This document shows positions 7,435 through 15,175 of a DNA stretch of 45,451 nucleotides, one piece after another. This DNA comes from Clostridiales bacterium (GTDB lineage: Bacteria; Bacillota; Clostridia; Lachnospirales; CAG-274). Location of the stretch: the NCBI GenBank assembly GCA_021201395.1, contig JAJQFB010000029.1, positions 1 through 45,451 of the forward strand, written 5' to 3'. The first letter of the stretch is position 1; the number at the start of each line of letters is the position of its first letter. Both the position numbers and the translations under genes were made by a program. A model generated the notes under the pieces. It was not told the origin of the DNA. It made no database searches and saw nothing but the letters and a program-made list of their open reading frames with translations.

Positions 7435-8712
7435 ATGAATAAAGACAGTATAAAAAAGGAAATTGAAATATTGGCAGGAAAAGGCTCTGTTTTCGGCCTT
7501 GACTCCGTCAGGGCTTTGACTCAGGCCGCAGGAAACCCTCAGGACTCTCTTAAATTTGTCCACATAGCCGGAACAAACGGCAAAGGCTCTGTTCTTGCCT
7601 ATATTTCAACTGTTTTAACGGCTTCCGGCTATAAAACAGGACGTTATATTTCCCCCTCCGTCACCTCATATTTTGAGAAATATCAAATAAACGGTACGAA
7701 GATAACCGAGGAAGAATATCTGTGCTTTGCGGAATATCTTTTGAAGCTGTCGAAAGAAAATAATCTTTCTCCCACTCTTTTTGAGCTTGAAACGGTTCTG
7801 GGCTTTTTGTGGTTTAAGGAAAAGGGCTGTGATATTGTGGTTTTGGAAACAGGTCTTGGAGGAGAGCTTGACGCCACAAATATTGTCAAAACAACCGTTC
7901 TTTCCGTCATAACCTCAATAGGCCTTGACCATAAGGATATTTTAGGGGGAAGCCTTAAGGAAATTGCCGCCGCAAAGGCAGGAATAATTAAAGAGGGGGT
8001 TCCCGTATGCACAGGGGAAGAGGGGGAGGCTTTTTCCGTTATAAAAGAAAAAGCGGCCGAAAAGAGGTCGTCTCTTTATACTGCCGATTCTGCTTCGGCT
8101 GTTATTAAGGCAAGGAGCATAAAAGGGACTGTTTTTGATTTTGAGAAACACAAGGGCATTGAGATAGGCCTTTTGGGGGATTTTCAGGTTAAAAATGCCT
8201 GTTTGGCTCTTAAGGCCTTGGATATTCTTAAGGGCTTGGGCTTTGATATAAGAGATGAAAAAATTGCCGAGGGTATGAAAAAAACGAAATGGCCGGGGAG
8301 AATGGAAATTATTTCCGAAAAACCTCTTTTTATCTGCGACGGAGCCCACAACCCTCAGGGGGCGAGGGCTTTGAGAGAGAGTATGGAGGGGCTTTTCGGT
8401 GACAGGAAATTTATTGTTATTTTGGGTATTCTCAAGGATAAGGACTATACGGGGATTTTAGAGGAAATTCTACCTATGGCGAAAAAGGTTTTTGCGGTTA
8501 CTCCCAAAAACAAAAGGGGTCTTAAGGGGGATATTCTTTGCAGTATAATAAGAGAAAAAGGTGTAAGCTGTGAAGAAACCGAGGTCTTAAAGGCAGGGAC
8601 GCTTGCCGCTGAAGAATCCGCCGAGGGAGACATTATACTTGCCTGCGGCTCATTATCCTATTTGGGAGATGTTATAAAATATGGAAAGAGTAAACAGAAT
8701 ATTGATAAATGA
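7435..8712 (+). CDS. folC: Folylpolyglutamate/dihydrofolate synthase, copy 1
   Basis: This 425-residue Mur-ligase-family enzyme adds glutamate to dihydropteroate or reduced folates using ATP. Visible motifs are the P-loop HIAGTNGKGSVLAYIS (about 43-58), LETGLGGELDATN near 140, GLDHKDILG near 163, and ICDGAHNPQGARALR near 300. The substrate-side loop reads RYISPSVTSYFEKYQINGT instead of the usual SPHL...ERI, so it belongs to a branch different from the second FolC at 32824-34116. It sits in the folate operon, which favours a role in de novo synthesis. The ribosome-binding site is weak (AGAGG). Confidence 0.92.
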   Translation: MNKDSIKKEIEILAGKGSVFGLDSVRALTQAAGNPQDSLKFVHIAGTNGKGSVLAYISTVLTASGYKTGRYISPSVTSYFEKYQINGTKITEEEYLCFAEYLLKLSKENNLSPTLFELETVLGFLWFKEKGCDIVVLETGLGGELDATNIVKTTVLSVITSIGLDHKDILGGSLKEIAAAKAGIIKEGVPVCTGEEGEAFSVIKEKAAEKRSSLYTADSASAVIKARSIKGTVFDFEKHKGIEIGLLGDFQVKNACLALKALDILKGLGFDIRDEKIAEGMKKTKWPGRMEIISEKPLFICDGAHNPQGARALRESMEGLFGDRKFIVILGILKDKDYTGILEEILPMAKKVFAVTPKNKRGLKGDILCSIIREKGVSCEETEVLKAGTLAAEESAEGDIILACGSLSYLGDVIKYGKSKQNIDK

Positions 8713-9145
8713 TAAATACAGGCAATATCAGTCTATGGTTGAAATAACCGAAAGGGACAGAATTTTCTGCCGCCACGATTTAAGACACTGTATAGACGTG
8801 GCAAGAATAACTATGCTTTTGTCCTATGAAGAGGGAGTGACCTTCGATAAGGAGCTTGTATATGCCGCCGCACTGCTCCACGACATAGGCCGGGCAAGGG
8901 ACAGCCATAACCACCACATAAAAAGTGCCGAAATGTCGGAGGAAATTTTGAGAAAAAGCGGCTTTTCCGCGGCAGAGGCTAAAACAATAACCGAGGTTAT
9001 TAAAAATCACGGAAACACGGATATTGCGGAAGAAAAAACTTTCAGCGGCCTTTTTACAGGGCGGACAAGCTTTCGAGGGACTGTCTTAACTGTAAAGCAA
9101 GGGGAGCCTGTTATTGGAGCGAGGATAATAAAAATTTGTCGCTGA
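8681..9145 (+). CDS. HD-domain phosphohydrolase of the folate operon (frameshifted near the 3' end)
   Basis: The HD metal-binding pattern is clear: CRHDLRHCIDVARI (about 28-41), AALLHDIGRARDSHNHH (about 64-80) and VIKNHG (about 108-113). The annotated frame ends in 38 residues that do not look like the family. One added T in the 5-T run at 9051-9055 restores GLFYRADKLSRDCLNCKARG and a Cys-rich tail ending at the TGA 9151-9153, giving about 157 residues. The start overlaps folC by 32 bases. HD proteins of this kind occur in Clostridia folate clusters. A role as the missing dihydroneopterin phosphate-removing enzyme is an inference from context, not shown by the sequence. Confidence 0.8.
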   Translation: MERVNRILINDKYRQYQSMVEITERDRIFCRHDLRHCIDVARITMLLSYEEGVTFDKELVYAAALLHDIGRARDSHNHHIKSAEMSEEILRKSGFSAAEAKTITEVIKNHGNTDIAEEKTFSGLFTGRTSFRGTVLTVKQGEPVIGARIIKICR

Positions 9146-9153
9146 CAATATGA

Positions 9154-9423
9154 GGCCTTGAGCCTGAACGGAGAAATGATGTTATGAATGATGTGAGACC
9201 GTACGGCAAACAATTTCAAAAAATTATCGATATTATAAAGTGTCAACACTGTTGACACAATTAAGCCGGTCAAACCATCTGAAAATTATGTCAGCTTGCA
9301 AGACAATGAATGAACGTATATTTTATATGAATATGTGTATTTAAGAACATCTTTCAAAACGTGAACCGAAGCAGCGGATGAAGCTTGATTTCCGCTTTAT
9401 GCGGCAAAAAGGAGAATGCAAAA
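9154..9423 (+). other. Non-coding gap between the HD gene and folP, with a 19-bp palindrome and leader hairpins
   Basis: The stretch has no supported gene. It contains a perfect palindrome, GTGTCAACACTGTTGACAC (9240-9258), of operator type without a T-run. Just before folP, AGCGGA (9374-9379) can pair with TCCGCT (9391-9396), or alternatively CCGC can pair with GCGG (9392-9404). The two choices exclude each other and lie next to the ribosome-binding site. A 23-codon ORF (9184-9255) covers part of it, but its ribosome-binding site is poor and it resembles nothing I know. No tetrahydrofolate riboswitch signature was recognised. Confidence 0.5.
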
Positions 9424-10239
9424 ATGAAAATAGGAAACAGGATATTTGATACGGAAAATAAGGGTTATATAATGGGGATTTTGAATGTTACTCCCGATTC
9501 GTTTTCCGACGGCGGAAGGTATAACAGCCTTGATAAGGCTCTTAAACACTGTGAAGAAATGATAGAGGAAGGGGCGGACATAATAGACATAGGGGGAAAG
9601 TCCACAAGACCCAACTATCAAAAAATAAGCGATGGAGAGGAAATTGAGCGTGTCTGCCCTGTTATAGAGGGGATTAAGGCGAGGTTTGATATTCCACTGT
9701 CGGTTGACACCTACAAATCGGCAGTGGCCGAGGCTGCTCTGTCAGCCGGAGCCGACCTGTTAAACGACATTTGGGGGCTTAAGTATGACGGTAAAATGGC
9801 AGGGGTTATAAGGAAGTTTGATGTTCCCTGCTGCCTTATGCACAACCGAGAAAAGGCGGTTTACGATAATTTTGTTGAAGATGTTATTTCCGATTTAAGG
9901 GAAAGCCTCGATATTGCCGAAAGAGCGGGGATTGAAAAGGATAAAATAATCCTCGACCCCGGTGTGGGCTTCGGAAAGGACTATAAGCAGAATTTGACGG
10001 TTATAAGAGAGCTTGACAGGCTTAAAGCTTTCGGTCTGCCCCTGCTTTTGGGCACTTCGAGGAAGTCGGTTATAGGGCTTACTCTTGACCTGCCCTCTGA
10101 TAAACGTGTTGAGGGAACCATAGCAACAACGGTTATAGGAGCTTTAAAAGGGGCGGCCCTTTTCCGGGTTCACGATGTAGCGGCAAACAGACGGGCTCTT
10201 ATTATGACGGAGGCAATAATTAAAAATGGACTTAATTAA
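9424..10239 (+). CDS. folP: Dihydropteroate synthase
   Basis: The 271-residue TIM-barrel enzyme condenses p-aminobenzoate with dihydropterin pyrophosphate. Motifs are MGILNVTPDSFSDGGRY near residue 16, DIIDIGGKSTRP near 50, LSVDTYKS near 86, NDIWGL near 110, LDPGVGFGKDYKQN near 180, LLLGTSRKSVIG near 207 and the C-terminal RVHDV. The normally conserved GGESTRPG reads GGKSTRPN, an acidic-to-basic change beside the pterin/pABA loops. The start is set at ATG 9424, behind AAAAAGGAG; an in-frame upstream TTG at 9385 lacks a ribosome-binding site. folP overlaps the next gene by 14 bases, indicating tight coupling. Confidence 0.94.
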   Translation: MKIGNRIFDTENKGYIMGILNVTPDSFSDGGRYNSLDKALKHCEEMIEEGADIIDIGGKSTRPNYQKISDGEEIERVCPVIEGIKARFDIPLSVDTYKSAVAEAALSAGADLLNDIWGLKYDGKMAGVIRKFDVPCCLMHNREKAVYDNFVEDVISDLRESLDIAERAGIEKDKIILDPGVGFGKDYKQNLTVIRELDRLKAFGLPLLLGTSRKSVIGLTLDLPSDKRVEGTIATTVIGALKGAALFRVHDVAANRRALIMTEAIIKNGLN

Positions 10240-11023
10240 AATAGACGATTTGGAGGTTTTTGCAAACCACGGTGTGTATCCCGAAGAAAACGAAAAAGGG
10301 CAGTATTTTTATGTAAGCATAAGGATATTGACCGACTTTAAGGCAGCCGCCGAAAGGGACGATTTGACAAAAACCGTAAATTACGGAGAAGTCTGCGACT
10401 TTGTTTGTAACTTTATGACTGAAAACACATTTAAGCTTATAGAAACGGCGGCGGACGGTTTGGCGGAGGAAATTCTTTTCCGTTTTTCGAGAGCGAGGGA
10501 TGTTATTATTGAAATAAAGAAGCCTCAGGCTCCCATAAACCATAAATTCGGCTGTGTTTCCGTTTGTACCGAAAGAAAGTGGCACAGGGTCTTTATTGCC
10601 TTAGGCTCCAATTTAGGAAACAAAAGAGAGAACATAGAAAGAGGCTTAAGGCATTTAAAAAGCGATGACTCCGTAAGAATTTTGAAAGTGTCGGAGCTTA
10701 TGGAAACAGCGCCTTACGGCTATACAGAACAGGACAGTTTCTTAAACGGTGCCGCCGAAATAGAAACCACTCTTGAACCCTTGGAACTTTTAAGTCTTCT
10801 TAAGGAAACGGAGGAGGCCTGCGGCAGAAAAAAAACTGTCCGCTGGGGACCCCGTACTCTCGACATAGACATAATTTTCTACGACGACCTTATAACCGAC
10901 AGCCCGAAGCTTACAATCCCCCACAGGGAGATGCACCTGAGAGATTTTGTGAAAATTCCCCTGTGTCAAATAGCACCGGATTTTGTCCACCCTGTGTTTA
11001 AGAAGAGACTTTGTAATTTGTAA
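10226..11023 (+). CDS. folK: FolB-FolK fusion: dihydroneopterin aldolase / HPPK
   Basis: The 265-residue fusion performs two consecutive steps before FolP. Residues 1-118 are dihydroneopterin aldolase (FolB): IKIDDLEVFANHGVYPEE, TVNYGEV and KLIETAADGLAEEI. Residues about 121-265 are 6-hydroxymethyl-dihydropterin pyrophosphokinase (FolK): VFIALGSNLGNKRENI, METAPYG, QDSFLNGAAEIET, and the signature RWGPRTLDIDIIFYDD followed by IPHREMHLRDFVKIPL. Both halves keep their signature residues. It ends the operon. Fusions of this type are known in Clostridia. GTP cyclohydrolase (folE), the first pathway enzyme, is not encoded in the window. Confidence 0.95.
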   Translation: MDLIKIDDLEVFANHGVYPEENEKGQYFYVSIRILTDFKAAAERDDLTKTVNYGEVCDFVCNFMTENTFKLIETAADGLAEEILFRFSRARDVIIEIKKPQAPINHKFGCVSVCTERKWHRVFIALGSNLGNKRENIERGLRHLKSDDSVRILKVSELMETAPYGYTEQDSFLNGAAEIETTLEPLELLSLLKETEEACGRKKTVRWGPRTLDIDIIFYDDLITDSPKLTIPHREMHLRDFVKIPLCQIAPDFVHPVFKKRLCNL

Positions 11024-11077
11024 TATTTCTAAAACAGAAACAACAGAATCACAAAAAACAGAATTTTGAAAAATTAT

Positions 11078-11106
11078 TTGACAGCCTTGTATAAATATGT
11101 TATAAT
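11078..11106 (+). promoter_or_regulatory. Consensus sigma-A promoter of putP
   Basis: A perfect -35 TTGACA (11078-11083), a 17-base spacer and a perfect TATAAT (11101-11106) lie 48 bases before the putP start. It is the best promoter in the window. Confidence 0.92.
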
Positions 11107-11153
11107 AATGAAAGTTTTTATTTTTATATCTTATTTACACAGGAGGAATCACT

Positions 11154-12695
11154 ATGACAGGTTCAACAATCGGAGTATTGGTTATAATTATTCTGTATCT
11201 TTTTATGATGCTTGTAATCGGCTACCGCTACTCCAAAACAAACAAAAGTATTGACGACTTTTATTTAGGCGGAAGAAAGTTAGGCCCCTTTGTTACGGCT
11301 ATGAGCACCGAGGCTTCCGATATGTCAAGCTGGCTGCTTATGGGGCTTCCCGGGCTTGCACTGGCTACCGGTATAGCGGAGCCGTTTTGGACGGCCTTGG
11401 GCTTAGGCGTAGGTACATACTTAAACTGGCTTATAGTAGCAAGAAAGTTAAGACGCTACAGCATGGAAACAAAGTCAATTACAATACCCGACTTTTTTGC
11501 AAACCGTTTTGACTCTAAAATTTTAGTAGGCATATCAGCTGTAATTATAGTAATTTTCTTCATACCCTATACGGCGTCGGGCTTCTCCGCCTGCGGCAAG
11601 CTGTTTTCAAGCCTTTTCGGTATGGGCTATCTTCCGGCTATGATTTTAAGTGCGGTTATAATAGTTACATACACAAGCCTGGGCGGCTTCCTTGCGGCAA
11701 GCACAACGGACCTTATACAAAGTATATTTATGTCTATAGCTCTTATAATAGTTGTTTTCTTCGGAATCAGCCTTGCAGGCGGCTTAGACATTGTTATGGC
11801 TAACGCAAAAGCCGAAGAGTGGATGCTTTCTATTACAAGCTGCTTAAGCGGAAACGAGGTTAAGCCCTACAGCCTTCTTGCTATTGTTTCAACCCTTGCT
11901 TGGGGCTTAGGCTATTTCGGTATGCCCCATATTCTTCTCAGATTTATGGCCTCGAAAAACGAAGAGCAGATTAAAAGCTGCCGAAGAATCGCCACTGTTT
12001 GGGTATTTATATCTATGGCGGTAGCTGTGTTTATAGGTGTTGTAGGCTACACTCTCTATAAAGACGGGACTCTTGCTTCTGTAGTTGAGGCGGAAAGCTT
12101 CGACTCGGAAAGAATACTTGTTTATCTTTCCGCAATTCTTAAGGACTACGGCTTTATTGCAATGATTTTCGCCGGAGTTGTTCTTTCCGGCATATTCGCC
12201 TGTACTATGTCAACGGCGGATTCTCAGCTTTTGGCGGCTTCCTCGTCTGTTTCGGAAAATATTCTTCACGAAATTTTAGGCATCAAACTCTCCGAAAAAG
12301 CTACCATTGCGGCCGCAAGAATCACCGTTGTATGTATCGCCCTTGCAGCCCTCGTTATAGCCTGGAATCCCGACAGCAAGGTATTCCAAATTGTTTCCTT
12401 TGCCTGGGCAGGCTTCGGTGCAACTTTCGGACCCCTTATGCTTATAGCCCTTTTCTGGAAAAGAGCAAACAAATACGGTGCCATTTCGGGTCTTGTTGCA
12501 GGCGGAGTTATGGTCTTTGTTTGGAAGTTTGTTGTAAGAGTCAAATTCGCAGGTTCAATCCTTGATATTTATGAGCTTCTTCCGGCTTTCATACTTGCCC
12601 TTATAGTAACTGTTGTTGTAAGCCTTCTTACCCCCGAGCCCTCAAATGAAATAACAGATACTTTCGACAAGGTAAATTCAGAGCTTAAGGCTTAA
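11154..12695 (+). CDS. putP: Sodium/proline symporter
   Basis: The 513-residue polytopic membrane protein belongs to the solute:sodium symporter family. It begins with a first membrane segment (VLVIIILYLFMMLVIGYRYS), then SIDDFYLGGRKLGPFVTAMSTEASDMSSW, the PutP-type motif (about 37-65). About 13 hydrophobic segments follow, including YTSLGGFLAASTTDLIQ, AWGLGYFGMPHILLRFMA and GIFACTMSTADSQLLAASS. It would import proline driven by sodium. The start has an ACAGGAGGA ribosome-binding site. It is a single-gene unit with its own consensus promoter and terminator; no proline-degradation gene is adjacent. Confidence 0.95.
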   Translation: MTGSTIGVLVIIILYLFMMLVIGYRYSKTNKSIDDFYLGGRKLGPFVTAMSTEASDMSSWLLMGLPGLALATGIAEPFWTALGLGVGTYLNWLIVARKLRRYSMETKSITIPDFFANRFDSKILVGISAVIIVIFFIPYTASGFSACGKLFSSLFGMGYLPAMILSAVIIVTYTSLGGFLAASTTDLIQSIFMSIALIIVVFFGISLAGGLDIVMANAKAEEWMLSITSCLSGNEVKPYSLLAIVSTLAWGLGYFGMPHILLRFMASKNEEQIKSCRRIATVWVFISMAVAVFIGVVGYTLYKDGTLASVVEAESFDSERILVYLSAILKDYGFIAMIFAGVVLSGIFACTMSTADSQLLAASSSVSENILHEILGIKLSEKATIAAARITVVCIALAALVIAWNPDSKVFQIVSFAWAGFGATFGPLMLIALFWKRANKYGAISGLVAGGVMVFVWKFVVRVKFAGSILDIYELLPAFILALIVTVVVSLLTPEPSNEITDTFDKVNSELKA

Positions 12696-12729
12696 TAATA
12701 CATTTTATAAAATTAATCAACATCAATTC

Positions 12730-12782
12730 GCCCGGCAGGAGCTGTTTATTACGTTATTAAAGCTCCTCCGGGCATTTTTTAT
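12730..12782 (+). terminator. Terminator after putP
   Basis: GCCCGGCAGGAGCT (12730-12743) pairs with AGCTCCTCCGGGC (12761-12773) with one mismatch, followed by ATTTTTTATT. Confidence 0.92.
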
Positions 12783-12829
12783 TCCTTTTTCGCATAAGCT
12801 GTTTATTATAAGGTTTGGAGAATGTTAAT

Positions 12830-13267
12830 ATGAACAATACAGTAAATGTAAATGAAGAAATAATAAATCTCATAACAGTGCAGTATGATATCACAAAAAA
12901 GGAAATATCCGATTACAAAGCTCTCAGGGGACAGCTTATAGACGAAAATGACAAAAATCTATTGGACAGCATACTTATTATCAAAAACAAACACCTTAAA
13001 ATGCTTGCCGATTTATATTACCGCTTTAAGGGCGAACGGCTTACAGCACTTAAGACAGACGATGAAATCGGCGATACAGCCTCAGAAAGCTGCCTTTCGG
13101 CTAAACTGAAAGAGGCTGTTTTGGCAGAACTTGAAAATGCCGAAACCTACAGAAGTCTTACGGCGGATTTTCTGAACCGGTCTGTAAGAGACACCTTCTC
13201 GGAAATAATGACAGACTGCCAAAACAACGCTCTCCGCTTTTCCCTTTTGCTTACAAAGTATTCTTAA
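12830..13267 (+). CDS. Small all-helical, ferritin-like protein
   Basis: The 145-residue product is predicted helical throughout: EEIINLITVQYDITKKEISDYKAL, LLDSILIIKNKHLKMLADLYYR, a spacer, KLKEAVLAELENAETYRSL, and FSEIMTDCQNNALRFSLLL. The four-helix layout and the AELENAETYRSL helix resemble rubrerythrin/ferritin-like proteins of Clostridia, but a full set of Glu/His diiron ligands is not obvious. A metal-free or structural role is possible. The start is placed at ATG 12830, because it has GGAG 9 bases upstream; an in-frame TTG lies 15 bases earlier. It is convergent with the htrA gene on the other strand. Confidence 0.6.
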   Translation: MNNTVNVNEEIINLITVQYDITKKEISDYKALRGQLIDENDKNLLDSILIIKNKHLKMLADLYYRFKGERLTALKTDDEIGDTASESCLSAKLKEAVLAELENAETYRSLTADFLNRSVRDTFSEIMTDCQNNALRFSLLLTKYS

Positions 13268-13319
13268 GAAAACCTTAAAATCATCAGTACAAAACAATTA
13301 TTTATAAAGTTTGTAAGCC

Positions 13320-13680
13320 TGTCCTGCGGCAAAGCTCTGAGAATCGCGGGGAAGCCGTCGGCCGTGCCTCGCGTGGCCGGTGGCCCCCCCGCCTGCCTTT
13401 TTGCTGCGTCAGGAGCAAAAAGGCAGGCAGCGGCTATGATTTAGTATATTTTATTGCAGTCCGCCTTTCAACCCCATCAGTTATAAGCTTTCTGTTCGGC
13501 AGGTTTTTTTAGGTGTGAGGTGCCGTCTGCCCTACCGATCGGCACCCGTGGGGTAGCACAAACCGAGGGAGATGTCAAGGGCTTCGCAAGTCCTCCGGAC
13601 CCTTGACATCTCCCTCGGTTTGTGCTGTTTAAAAGGTTTTGCGTTTGCCGTCGGGCAAACACCTCTTTTAACAATAGTTT
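13320..13680. repeat. GC-rich region of nested inverted repeats, including a 26-bp perfect palindrome arm
   Basis: This convergent intergenic stretch holds at least four hairpins. They are CCTGCCTTTTTGCT/AGCAAAAAGGCAGG (13392-13405/13414-13427, perfect 14 bp); GGTGCC/GGCACC (13519-13546), overlapping an alternative CTACC/GGTAG (13532-13556); a 26-bp perfect stem (13556-13581/13600-13625); and GTTTGCC/GGCAAAC (13643-13660) enclosed by TTAAAAG/CTTTTAA (13629-13671). The 18-base tip of the 26-bp stem divides into CTT-cgc-AAG and TCC-tcc-GGA, so the whole can fold as a T shape. The stretch is visibly richer in G+C than its neighbours. It is not a plain terminator, because no T-run adjoins the long stem. 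A mobile palindromic element or a structured RNA are the main possibilities. Confidence 0.7.
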
Positions 13681-13755
13681 ATCCTCAGCCCCAAAACTTT
13701 TTCGCCGAATTTCAGTCTGAAAAACACATCATAAATCCATTTTCGGAAATTGAAA

Positions 13756-13800
13756 GGACTGCCTGCACAAATTGAAAATATCAATTCCGCAGCAGCCCCG
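13756..13800 (-). terminator. Hairpin downstream of htrA, related to the one after purD
   Basis: CTGCCTGC (13759-13766) pairs with GCAGCAG (13789-13795) with a bulge, and an inner AATTGA/TCAATT stem is present. The 18-base core AAATTGAAAATATCAATT (13769-13786) recurs exactly at 26951-26968 after purD. It lacks a strong T-run on the minus strand, so termination is likely but not certain. Confidence 0.5.
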
Positions 13801-13853
13801 TTTTATTTGTTTTATTTATTTTTATTTTATCTTATCTTATATGTTTTATGGTT

Positions 13854-15155
13854 TTAATATGTTTCGGGAGGATAGAGAGTTACGCTGAGTGTAAACTGTT
13901 TTCCGTTTCTCAGTCCCGATACTTCAACAACCTGGTTTGCACTGCACTCCTTAACCTGTTCCACAAGCTGATCGGGGCCGAATATGGACTCTCCGTTAAA
14001 GGAGGTTATTATGTCCCCTGTCTGAATCCCCGCAAGGTAAGCGTTTCCGCCCTCGGTTACGTCTACAACGTATGCCCCTGCCGATGTTCCGAGCTGCGAA
14101 ACATATTCCTCAGGCACAGCCTGAACCGTTACGCCGAGAGTAGGCGTACTTTCACCTGTGGCAAGCTTCTCAAAAATAGGCGCCGCAACATTTGAGGTTA
14201 TGCTGTAGCCTATTCCCTCAACCGTTTCGCTTGAAAACTTCGCTGTGTTTATACCTATAACCTCGCCCTTAGAGTTAAAGAGGGGGCCGCCGGAGTTGCC
14301 TGCATTTATGGCTGCGTCTGTCTGTATTACCGTCAGGGTCTTCCCCTGTATGTTTATCTTCTTTGAAATAGCACTTACAATACCCGATGTAGCCGTTATT
14401 CCCTCGCCTAAAGCGTTGCCTATGGCTATAACCGGGTCTCCGCTTGAAACCGAATCGGAATCTCCGAAAGTTGCTACTACAACCTCATTTATACCTGCCG
14501 CCTTAAGGTCTGCCGCCGACACTGAAACAACCGCCAAATCGGCATTTTGATCCGTTCCCACAACAACTCCTGCAAGAGGCGTATCCTCGTTAAATGAAAC
14601 AGTAATGTCCGTAGCTCCGCTTATAACATGGTTATTTGTGGCTATATAGACATTGTATGCGTCCTTTGCGAATATGAAGCCGGAACCGCTTCCGTCAACC
14701 TCCTGAGTGCCGAAAAACCAGTCCTGAGTGTAGGCCACAGTGCTTATGGCTACTACAGAGGGTTTAACCGCCTTTATAATGGCAATCCTGTTGAGAGAGG
14801 CCTCATAAATACTCTCCGCCGACATAGACATTGCGTCCGCTTCTTCGCCCTTGTCAAACAGACCGCCGTCCTCTGAACCGTAATCTTCCGTTTCGTCCCC
14901 GCCCTCGGCTCCTGTGCTTGCGGGAACAAAATCCTCTGCTTTAATACCGCTTACAACCCCTGAGGCCGTAAGCCCGAAGCTTATGGAACCCAAACAAAGT
15001 GAAAAAATAAGTATACAGATAATAAAATTTCTGTAATAATGGCTCTTTTTAACGGGTGCTGCTTCCTGTGCTCCTGTGTTTGTTTCAGAGCTGTCAAAAT
15101 ATCTGTTTATGGTTTCGTCGGGAGTTCTGTTTTCATTCGTTTCAAATTCATTCAT
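13854..15155 (-). CDS. Membrane-anchored HtrA-type serine protease (second of two)
   Basis: The 433-residue protein has a cytoplasmic N-terminus, one membrane segment (about 43-65) and a trypsin-like domain with the full triad: His176 in ATNNHVISG, Asp206 in NADLAVV and Ser288 in NAGNSGGPLF. One PDZ domain follows (about 340-433, with AGIQTGDIITSFNG). It acts outside the membrane in protein quality control. The start is set at ATG 15155, with GAGGGTGGAG upstream; a TTG 24 bases earlier overlaps the preceding gene. It lies 20 bases behind the other HtrA and is probably co-transcribed. The linker between membrane and protease is strongly acidic. Confidence 0.93.
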   Translation of the reverse strand: MNEFETNENRTPDETINRYFDSSETNTGAQEAAPVKKSHYYRNFIICILIFSLCLGSISFGLTASGVVSGIKAEDFVPASTGAEGGDETEDYGSEDGGLFDKGEEADAMSMSAESIYEASLNRIAIIKAVKPSVVAISTVAYTQDWFFGTQEVDGSGSGFIFAKDAYNVYIATNNHVISGATDITVSFNEDTPLAGVVVGTDQNADLAVVSVSAADLKAAGINEVVVATFGDSDSVSSGDPVIAIGNALGEGITATSGIVSAISKKINIQGKTLTVIQTDAAINAGNSGGPLFNSKGEVIGINTAKFSSETVEGIGYSITSNVAAPIFEKLATGESTPTLGVTVQAVPEEYVSQLGTSAGAYVVDVTEGGNAYLAGIQTGDIITSFNGESIFGPDQLVEQVKECSANQVVEVSGLRNGKQFTLSVTLYPPETY

Positions 15156-15175
15156 TTTCACTCCACCCTCTTTTA

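Noticed and set aside
9184-9255. 23-codon ORF ending at the 19-bp palindrome
   Set aside because: The ribosome-binding site is weak, composition is unremarkable and no family resemblance was seen; not enough to call a gene.
9154-9423. Possible tetrahydrofolate riboswitch upstream of folP
   Set aside because: The sequence lacks the conserved cores I know for that riboswitch; only simple hairpins and a palindrome are seen.
13477-13775. Open frames of 65-67 codons in the structured intergenic region
   Set aside because: They run through long inverted repeats, lack ribosome-binding sites and overlap each other on both strands; they are by-products of GC-rich palindromes.
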